A DNA stretch of 35,268 nt from Phycisphaerae bacterium. Its GTDB lineage: Bacteria > Planctomycetota > Phycisphaerae > Phycisphaerales > SM1A02. How positions within the stretch are numbered: position 1 is the first letter of the stretch; every line of letters starts with the position of its first letter. The stretch is from assembly GCA_018663565.1 (NCBI GenBank), contig JABJQE010000062.1, positions 1 through 35,268 on the forward strand. Direction: 5' to 3'. The notes beneath the pieces are model-generated. The model was given only the letters and a program-made list of their open reading frames with translations. It was not told the origin of the DNA and searched no databases. This document shows, piece by piece, positions 28,606-35,268 of this stretch. The position numbers were made by a program, and so were the translations under genes.

Positions 28606-30092
28606 GCGATCTCTTGACATCACTGGCTGGATTCGGGGCCTTCAAGGTCTTGGTTGTTGGCGACTTCATGCTTGATGAGTTGGTGCACGGAGACGCGTCG
28701 CGGCTCAGCCCGGATGCGCCGGTTCCCGTGCTGACCGTTGACCGAATCGAACGTACCGGTGGCGGCGCGTCCAATGTTGCGGCCTGCCTTGCTGGGCTTG
28801 GCGGATTGGTGCAGTGCTGCGGTGTACTTGGCGGCGACGGAGCAGGAGCCCACCTCCAAAAATCTCTCGAAGCAGCTGGCTGCGGCATCGATGGAATTGT
28901 GTCTGATGCGGATCGACCTACCACCGTCAAGCGAAACTTGGTGGGCCTCGCGCAGCATCGGCATCCACAGAAGATGTTTCGAATCGATATTGAATCTTCG
29001 GCGCCGCTCTCGGCCTCGTCGATGGACGCGGTGCGATCGCGAGCACTCTCATTGATTCCCACAATGGATGCGGTCTGTATTGAAGATTACGGCAAGGGTG
29101 TGTGTACTCCAGAACTCTGCCAGGCTGTTATCGAAGCTGCCGCCGCCGCCGGAATTCCAGTGCTTGTTGATCCCGCTCGCGTGGATGACTACGCGCGGTA
29201 TGCCTCTGCAACAGTTATGACACCCAATCGCACCGAGGCCCTTCATGCGTGCGCGTCACTGCCTGGAAGCCCGACTGATCCTGCCGAGATGGCTGCGGTA
29301 CTTCTTGAGGCATACGATCTTCAGGCCATCGTGATCACACTCGATAAATATGGCGCCTTGCTCTTGGAGCGTGGCGGCGAGTCGGTTGTGATTCCCACAA
29401 GTGAGCGGGCGGTGTATGACGTCACCGGCGCGGGCGACATGGTGCTCGCTGCTATTACAGCTGCGCGGTGCCACAACTTGAGTTGGCATGACGCCGTCAT
29501 GCTGTCCAATGCAGCTGCAGGTCTTGAGGTAGAAGTCTTCGGGGCTCATGCCATTCCACTCGCCCAGGTTGCTTGCGAAGTTCTTCGACTGCAATCGCCC
29601 AATACAGGCAAGATTCGAACGCGGCGTGATTTGCAGATTGAGCTCGGGGCTCACCGCGAGGCTCGTCACCGCATTGTGTTGACGAACGGTTGCTTCGACG
29701 TGATTCACGCCGGCCACGTTGCCTACTTACGCGACGCTCGCGAACAGGGCGACGTGCTTGTGGTTGGAATCAATTGTGATGAACAAGTGCATCTGATGAA
29801 AGGTGATGGACGCCCGGTGTATGGCCTCGACGATCGCATGGCGATACTGTCTGAACTCGCCTGCGTCGACTATGTAATAGCGTTTGATGAACCCACGGCG
29901 GATGAGTTGATCGTGGCGATCACGCCCGACTTGTATGTCAAGGGTGGCGACTACGCCATTGAAGAGATCACGGAGTATCCACTACTTACTGAGCGTGGTA
30001 TTGAGTGCCGCGTGTTGAGCCATCGTCCGGGACTTGGCAGCACCGATATTGTGGACGCCGTGCGAGAAGGACGATCACTGCCCGGGTCGTAA
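28602..30092 (+). CDS. hldE: Bifunctional heptose-7-phosphate kinase / heptose-1-phosphate adenylyltransferase
   Basis: PfkB-type kinase (GGGASNVAACLAGLGG ... VYDVTGAGDMVLAAI) fused to cytidylyltransferase-type domain (LTNGCFDVIHAGHVAYLRDAREQGD, DLYVKGGDY). Confidence 0.95.
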   Translation: MSDLLTSLAGFGAFKVLVVGDFMLDELVHGDASRLSPDAPVPVLTVDRIERTGGGASNVAACLAGLGGLVQCCGVLGGDGAGAHLQKSLEAAGCGIDGIVSDADRPTTVKRNLVGLAQHRHPQKMFRIDIESSAPLSASSMDAVRSRALSLIPTMDAVCIEDYGKGVCTPELCQAVIEAAAAAGIPVLVDPARVDDYARYASATVMTPNRTEALHACASLPGSPTDPAEMAAVLLEAYDLQAIVITLDKYGALLLERGGESVVIPTSERAVYDVTGAGDMVLAAITAARCHNLSWHDAVMLSNAAAGLEVEVFGAHAIPLAQVACEVLRLQSPNTGKIRTRRDLQIELGAHREARHRIVLTNGCFDVIHAGHVAYLRDAREQGDVLVVGINCDEQVHLMKGDGRPVYGLDDRMAILSELACVDYVIAFDEPTADELIVAITPDLYVKGGDYAIEEITEYPLLTERGIECRVLSHRPGLGSTDIVDAVREGRSLPGS

Positions 30093-30728
30093 GTTCTTGA
30101 TTCGATCGAGCAATTCAGTTTCGGCCGTGGCTGGGTCGGTGATTGGTGTGTCGAGCGAGATACGCACAACGCTGAATCGGTTTCTGATGTCAAGGCCGAG
30201 CGGATCAATCCCCACAACACGCGGATCATCTGGCTCGAGATTGAGCTCGTGTTGCATCAGGTTTCGAACATCGTCGCGGTGTTCGCGGTTGAGCAGGCCG
30301 CAGAGCCTGGGCTCCATGGATGCCAGTGGGTTTGGCCTCTTGAGGCTCGGGCCGTCAAGAATAGTGTCTTGGAATCGAATGACATCGAATTCGATCATGG
30401 CCCATCGGCTGTGCGGTGGCTCTCCGTGATAGATCCGCCACCGATCAGAGTTGGCCTCGGCGCCACCGATGGCTTCGAATTCCTCGAGGGTGACAGCCAG
30501 TTCTATGGTAGGCGCGTGCTCATCTGGCAGGGCGATGGCGCAGTCTTCTGCCTGCAGCATGTTCGCGGTGACCGAGGCAATGAGCCGGCCATCTGAAGCT
30601 GGCGCAAAGCAAATTGGCGTGGTCAGTACATCGTGGCGAAGGTCGCCCTGGGTCCACAGACGAAGTGTCCGGGATGCATCGAGCAGTAGGGCTGTTTCGT
30701 CCGGGTTGAGATGTTCTGGGGCGTTCAC
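30075..30728 (-). CDS. Putative DUF2470 / HugZ-like (FMN-binding split barrel, PPOx-type) protein
   Basis: ICFAPASDGRLIASVTANMLQAED N-terminal part; C-terminal LLNREHRDDVRNLMQHELNLEPDDPRVVGIDPLGLDIRNRFSVVRISL resembles DUF2470. Confidence 0.65.
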   Translation of the reverse strand: MNAPEHLNPDETALLLDASRTLRLWTQGDLRHDVLTTPICFAPASDGRLIASVTANMLQAEDCAIALPDEHAPTIELAVTLEEFEAIGGAEANSDRWRIYHGEPPHSRWAMIEFDVIRFQDTILDGPSLKRPNPLASMEPRLCGLLNREHRDDVRNLMQHELNLEPDDPRVVGIDPLGLDIRNRFSVVRISLDTPITDPATAETELLDRIKNLRPGQ

Positions 30729-30784
30729 ACGGGAAGCCTACCCGGATCACACGCACCAAGGCGGGGCTTTGATACGCTGACGCG

Positions 30785-32332
30785 GTGTCCATGCTCACCG
30801 TTCCAATTGAAGTGACCACCACGGTCGACGCTGCGACTGCAGTTGAGGCTGCCAATGCAGTGGCAATGGCTGGTGCCGATCTCATCGAATGGCGACTCGA
30901 CTCCATTGTTGGTGTAGAAGGAGTGAACGCGTGTGTGAGCACTCTTATGCGGGAGACCACCGCTGGCAGCCTGCTGACGTGCCGCAGTGTTGAGGAGGGC
31001 GGCTCGTACCAGGCCGGCGATGATGACTTTGCGGCGTGGTGCACTGAAATTTCCGGGTTGGCTGAACGTCCGGATTGGGTTGACGTTGAATACGCGGTGT
31101 GGCGGCGGAGCCAGCGAGTGCAGGCTGCTGCCATACTGCTGCGCGAGCGGGGCATCAAGGTGCTCTTGTCATGGCACGACTTTCGGGCGAGGCCACATGA
31201 TCTCCTCCGCACAGCGCGGGATATGCAGGACGCTGCGTGTGATGGTGTAAAACTCGTGTGGCGGGCACGCTCAGTGCGCGACGCGATCGAGTGCCGTGAT
31301 CTGCTCGCGGATCGGACCAAGCCAATGATTGCGTTGTGTATGGGTCCGCATGGCGTGTTGTCACGGGTTATGGCTGGTGCATGGGGCGGGCTGATGACCT
31401 TTGCTGCGGCGGACTCTGATACGGCGACCGCGCCGGGGCAGCCCACGCTTGCTCAGCTTCAAGATCAGTACAGATTCCGTCAACTCACCTCGGACACACA
31501 GGTATTTGGCCTGATTGGCGATCCTCTCGGCGATTCCCCGGGGTACCGTTTGCACAACGCGGCCTTTGCCGCTGCAGATTTCAATGGCGTGTACGTGCCA
31601 CTCCCAACCGCTGCGGGCTGGGAGTCGCTCAAGGCCACTCTGGCGACATTGATTGAAGACGAAAATATTCACTTCGGCGGCGCATCAATCACGCTGCCGC
31701 ACAAGGCGGATCTCATTCGATTCGTGCAGGAGCGTGGAGGTGTGGTCACACCAATAGCGGAAACTGCTGGCGCGGCCAATACCTTGACAGTGCGGAGTGA
31801 CGGCATGGTCGTGGCTGACAACACTGATGTTCATGGCATCGTCGACCCGCTCCGCAGTCGCGGAGCAGTGTTTGAGGGTGGTCGGGCGGTTGTTCTTGGC
31901 GCGGGCGGTGTCGCGCGGGCCGCTGCTTATGTTCTGTTGCAACAGGGAATGCGGGTCGACATTGTGAATCGCACAATCGCTCATGCTGAACAACTCGCGG
32001 AGGATCTCGCCTCGCTTGGCACGATTGCCGCTTGCACGAGGGTCGAAGGAGGCGTCGATGTCTTGGTGCAAGCGACTTCGGCTGGCATGGCCCATGGGTC
32101 ATCCCCAGAGGCTGATGTGCTCGAGTCGATGTCGATTAATCTTGATGCGGCTTTGACGCCCAGTACCGTGGCGATTGAAACGGTGTACGACCCAGTCAAT
32201 ACACCCTTTGTTACGCGGCTGAAAGCAGCTGGGTGCGAAGTGGCGACTGGGCAGGACATGTGGCGTGCACAGGGGGCAGCGCAGCAGAAGTCGTGGACTG
32301 GACAGACGCCGCCCTCATCTGTGTGGGCGTGA
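30785..32332 (+). CDS. aroDE: Bifunctional type I 3-dehydroquinate dehydratase / shikimate dehydrogenase fusion
   Basis: AroD: ADLIEWRLDSI, LLSWHDFRARP, VKLVWRA. AroE: ASITLPHKADLI, VADNTDVHGI, VLGAGGVARAAAYVL, MWRAQGAAQQ. Start GTG 30785 or ATG 30791. Confidence 0.94.
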   Translation: MSMLTVPIEVTTTVDAATAVEAANAVAMAGADLIEWRLDSIVGVEGVNACVSTLMRETTAGSLLTCRSVEEGGSYQAGDDDFAAWCTEISGLAERPDWVDVEYAVWRRSQRVQAAAILLRERGIKVLLSWHDFRARPHDLLRTARDMQDAACDGVKLVWRARSVRDAIECRDLLADRTKPMIALCMGPHGVLSRVMAGAWGGLMTFAAADSDTATAPGQPTLAQLQDQYRFRQLTSDTQVFGLIGDPLGDSPGYRLHNAAFAAADFNGVYVPLPTAAGWESLKATLATLIEDENIHFGGASITLPHKADLIRFVQERGGVVTPIAETAGAANTLTVRSDGMVVADNTDVHGIVDPLRSRGAVFEGGRAVVLGAGGVARAAAYVLLQQGMRVDIVNRTIAHAEQLAEDLASLGTIAACTRVEGGVDVLVQATSAGMAHGSSPEADVLESMSINLDAALTPSTVAIETVYDPVNTPFVTRLKAAGCEVATGQDMWRAQGAAQQKSWTGQTPPSSVWA

Positions 32333-32335
32333 GGA

Positions 32336-33472
32336 TCAGCAGATCCTAGCGGCGAGGTCTTTCATCGTGTCGCCGCCGAAGCGGTCGATGACGGCTGCGG
32401 CAATCTCAAAGGCCACTGCATGTTGCATCACGACGCTTGCCGCGGAAACGGCGCACACATCGCTGCGTTCGTAGTCGCTCTGTTCGGGCTGCATATTCGT
32501 CAGATTGACGCTCGGTAAGCCACGAAGCAATGTGCTGATCGGTTTCATGGCTCCAGTAACGACAACCGGCATGCCATTGGACATGCCACCTTCAATTCCG
32601 CCGGCACGGTTAGTGTCGCGGGTGAATCCGCGTTGTCGTGAATCTCGTTGCGATTCGTCATAGGCGATGGCGTCGTGTACTTCTGATCCCCATCGTGCTG
32701 CTGTGGCCCGTCCGAGTCCAATCTCAACGCTCTTGAATGCTTGAATGCTCATGACGGCCGATGCGAGCCGAGCATCGAGTCCGTCGGCGCGGGTCATGCA
32801 GGTGCCGATACCAATTGGCATACCGAGCACGTGGACCCGGCAGAGCCCACCAACAGTGTCCTTGTTTTCCTTGGCAGCGCGGACAAAGGCCTCCATGCCG
32901 GACGTGGCCTCAGCGTCTGGGCAGTACATGCTTGACGCATCACGGCGAGAGGTCACAGCATCAATTGATTCGGCTGTGATATCAATGTCGATCGCGATGT
33001 CACGCATGGCGGTGACGTAGCCAATCGTCTGAATACCAAGATCAGCGAGCATGCAACTTGCGAGCGCCCCGGCTGCGGTTCGTACCGCAGTTTGCCGAGC
33101 GCTTGCTCTCTCGAGCGTATTGCGGCAATCATTCGTGCCAAACTTGACGGCGCCAGCGAGATCAGCGTGGCCGGGTCGTGGCCTATTGACTGGAGGCGTT
33201 CGTTCGAGGTCATCGAGTCGACTGTCCTGGTTTGGCACCATCATTGCCACGGGGGCGCCGGTCGTGAGACCGAGCCGTACACCACCAAGCCACTGCACGT
33301 GGTCTTCTTCAATGCGTTGCCGGCCGCCGCGTCCATATCCGCCTTGGCGTCGTCGTAATTCGGCATTGATAAAGTCGGTGTTCACGGCGAGACCGGCCGG
33401 AAGTCCGGTCACGATGGCAACGCCACCAGGTCCATGCGATTCACCAGCGGTATGAAGTGTTAGGTGTGTCAC
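32336..33472 (-). CDS. aroC: Chorismate synthase
   Basis: LHTAGESHGPGGVAIVTGLPAG, RRRQGGYGRGGRQRIEEDHVQWLGGVRLGLTTGAPVAMMVPNQD, RPGHADLAGAVKFG, GGIEGGMSNGMPVVV. Confidence 0.97.
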   Translation of the reverse strand: MTHLTLHTAGESHGPGGVAIVTGLPAGLAVNTDFINAELRRRQGGYGRGGRQRIEEDHVQWLGGVRLGLTTGAPVAMMVPNQDSRLDDLERTPPVNRPRPGHADLAGAVKFGTNDCRNTLERASARQTAVRTAAGALASCMLADLGIQTIGYVTAMRDIAIDIDITAESIDAVTSRRDASSMYCPDAEATSGMEAFVRAAKENKDTVGGLCRVHVLGMPIGIGTCMTRADGLDARLASAVMSIQAFKSVEIGLGRATAARWGSEVHDAIAYDESQRDSRQRGFTRDTNRAGGIEGGMSNGMPVVVTGAMKPISTLLRGLPSVNLTNMQPEQSDYERSDVCAVSAASVVMQHAVAFEIAAAVIDRFGGDTMKDLAARIC

Positions 33473-33538
33473 GGTCGCAATGTAGCGGCTTCGTCACGAG
33501 AGTAGGGGCATCTGTGGTGCCGATGCGAGATCACGCAA

Positions 33539-33593
33539 AGGCGGGAGGCGGAGTGAATGTCGGTTGCCGACGTCCGAGTTCCGACTCCCGCCT
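33539..33593 (-). terminator. Possible two-level hairpin downstream of clpB
   Basis: 9-bp outer stem aggcgggag/ctcccgcct enclosing gtcgg-ttg-ccgac; minus-strand RNA continues into TTT. Confidence 0.45.
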
Positions 33594-33688
33594 CAACGAG
33601 AAGCCCACCGTGATGCCCCCTCTGTGCGCGGTTGGGGTCATTGTGTGGGGCCTCCGCGGCGATTCGCAGCCAAGCCTCCGCTAAGTGA

Positions 33689-35266
33689 CTATGCCCGAGA
33701 GGCTTCTGTGTTGGTTTCTTTTGTGGTTTCTACCATTGGCAGGCCCGCCCCGCACGTGAACTCGCCATCCTTGAAGTCGACTTCGGCTGTTTGGCCGTCA
33801 TGGAGACCTCCACTGAGCACCTTCATGGCAATCACGTTTTCAATCTGACGCTGAATGACACGCTTCAGCGGCCTCACGCCGAACTGCGGATCGAACCCTG
33901 CGTCAGCGAGAGCATCCATCGCCCGATCAGAGACATGCAGGTGCAAATCACGTGCTGCCATGCGGCCACGAAGTTGCTCAAGTTGCACAGCAACGATCGA
34001 ACGCAACTGTTGCTGACTGAGGCTGTGGAACACAATCGTCTCGTCGATCCGGTTGAGGAGTTCTGGTCGGAGCGATTGTTTGAGCATGTCCTTCATCGCA
34101 CTCTCGATGGCGTCTTCGGAGTCACCACGATCTGTCATATCGAGCAGGCGTTGAGATCCAATATTGCTCGTCATCACGATGATAGTGTTCGTGAAGTCCA
34201 CGGTTCGTCCGTGGCCATCCGTCAGGCGACCATCGTCAAGCACTTGAAGCAGGATGTTGCTGACGTCCGGGTGGGCTTTTTCCATTTCGTCGAAGAGCAC
34301 TACGCAGTATGGACGACGCCGTACGGCTTCGGTGAGTCGGCCGCCCTCTTCATATCCAACGTATCCGGGAGGCGCACCGATGAGTCGTGCGACGCCGTGT
34401 TGTTCCATGAACTCGCTCATGTCGATGCGAACCATCGCGTCTTCAGTATTGAAGAGAAACTCGGCGAGCGCCTTGCAGAGTTCTGTTTTTCCGACACCTG
34501 TCGGGCCGAGGAAGAGGAAGGATCCAATTGGCCGCGAGGGTTCGCCAAGTCCCGCGCGATTCCGACGGACTGCATCGCTGACTGCTTGCACTGCTTCGTC
34601 TTGTCCGACGACGCGTTGTTCGAGATCTGACTCCATGTGGAGCAGGCGATCCCGCTCGCCTTCCATGAGCCGCGCGCTGGGAATTCCGGTCCAACGCCCC
34701 ACGACTTCCGCGATCATGTCGGCGTCGACTTCTTCGCGGACGAGGTTGAGCCCATCTTGTTGCCGTGCATCAAGTTTCGACTCAGCTTCTCCAAGACGCT
34801 CGTCAAGTTCTGGTATCTCGCCATATTGAATTCGGGCGGCCGATTCGAGGTCGCCGCGTCGCTGGGCTTGCTCAAGTTCAACCCGGGCCGCGTCGATGCG
34901 TTCCTTCACATCGCTGACCTCATTGAGTTCTGTTTTTTCGATATCCCATCGGGCCGTGAAGGATTGATTCTGTTCTTCAAGGTCTGCAAGTTCGGACTCA
35001 ATCGTAGCGAGTCGTTTCTGAGAGGCCTCGTCTTTCTCTTTCTTGAGAGCCTCGCGTTCGATCTCAAGTTGCATGATGCGTCGTCGCAGTTCATCGAGTT
35101 CGGTCGGCATAGAGTCGTTTTCAATGCGAAGTTGCGACGCAGCTTCATCGAGTAGGTCGATGGCCTTGTCCGGCAGGAACCGGTCGGCGATGTAGCGGTT
35201 TGACAACGTGGCGGCGGCAACAAGCGCGGCGTCCTGAATGCGAATGCCATGATGCGCTTCGTATCG
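33689..35266 (-). CDS. clpB: ATP-dependent chaperone ClpB, C-terminal part (5' end outside window)
   Basis: RYEAHHGIRIQDAALVAAATLSNRYIADRFLPDKAIDLLDEAASQLR, GPTGVGKTELCKALAEFLF, APPGYVGYEEGGRLTEAVRRRPYCVVLFDEMEKAHPDV, FGVRPLKRVIQRQIEN; frame open to window end. Confidence 0.97.
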   Translation of the reverse strand, partial: RYEAHHGIRIQDAALVAAATLSNRYIADRFLPDKAIDLLDEAASQLRIENDSMPTELDELRRRIMQLEIEREALKKEKDEASQKRLATIESELADLEEQNQSFTARWDIEKTELNEVSDVKERIDAARVELEQAQRRGDLESAARIQYGEIPELDERLGEAESKLDARQQDGLNLVREEVDADMIAEVVGRWTGIPSARLMEGERDRLLHMESDLEQRVVGQDEAVQAVSDAVRRNRAGLGEPSRPIGSFLFLGPTGVGKTELCKALAEFLFNTEDAMVRIDMSEFMEQHGVARLIGAPPGYVGYEEGGRLTEAVRRRPYCVVLFDEMEKAHPDVSNILLQVLDDGRLTDGHGRTVDFTNTIIVMTSNIGSQRLLDMTDRGDSEDAIESAMKDMLKQSLRPELLNRIDETIVFHSLSQQQLRSIVAVQLEQLRGRMAARDLHLHVSDRAMDALADAGFDPQFGVRPLKRVIQRQIENVIAMKVLSGGLHDGQTAEVDFKDGEFTCGAGLPMVETTKETNTEASRA

Positions 35267-35268
35267 TC

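Noticed and set aside
28412-29062. 216-aa minus-strand ORF
   Set aside because: Antisense to lpxK/hldE, whose motifs are clear.
30520-31446. 308-aa minus-strand ORF
   Set aside because: Antisense to aroDE, Ser/Arg-rich low-complexity translation typical of shadow ORFs in GC-rich DNA.
32953-33213. Minus-strand ORFs inside aroC in alternative frames
   Set aside because: Out-of-frame relative to the clear chorismate synthase reading frame.
33791-34630. 279-aa plus-strand ORF
   Set aside because: Antisense to the unmistakable ClpB coding sequence; composition reflects the reverse of ClpB codons.
1-35268. CRISPR arrays, IS elements, prophage, defence islands or toxin-antitoxin pairs
   Set aside because: No regularly spaced repeats, transposase/integrase motifs or defence-type genes seen in the ORF translations.

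Overview
The window is a gene-dense, GC-rich chromosomal segment. Its gene content suggests a Planctomycetes/Phycisphaerae-type bacterium: secreted proteins with C-terminal dockerin-like double EF-hand tags, FloA/NfeD genes, an AroD-AroE fusion, and LPS genes (LpxK, HldE, GT9). I support 28 protein-coding genes, the first and last cut by the window edges. I also support one tmRNA (ssrA) on the minus strand, whose tag I read as AKTLTGNTQFALAA, and several strong hairpins/terminators. Most genes are housekeeping or envelope functions. I saw no CRISPR array, transposon, prophage or recognisable defence island. The observations most worth a second look are: (i) two extracellular proteases, C25/gingipain-like and thermolysin/M36-like, facing each other, both dockerin-tagged and separated by two long hairpins; (ii) an AroDE fusion with an altered shikimate-binding motif; (iii) a tail-anchored Ser/Thr kinase with a GspE/MshEN-like N-terminal region; (iv) a DUF2470/HugZ-like protein overlapping the 3' end of hldE; (v) a tandem pair of paralogous pseudopilin-like proteins; (vi) unexplained structured intergenic DNA around ssrA and upstream of ridA. 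I found no clear evidence for a wholly new multi-gene system. All family assignments come from reading motifs by eye, with no database search.
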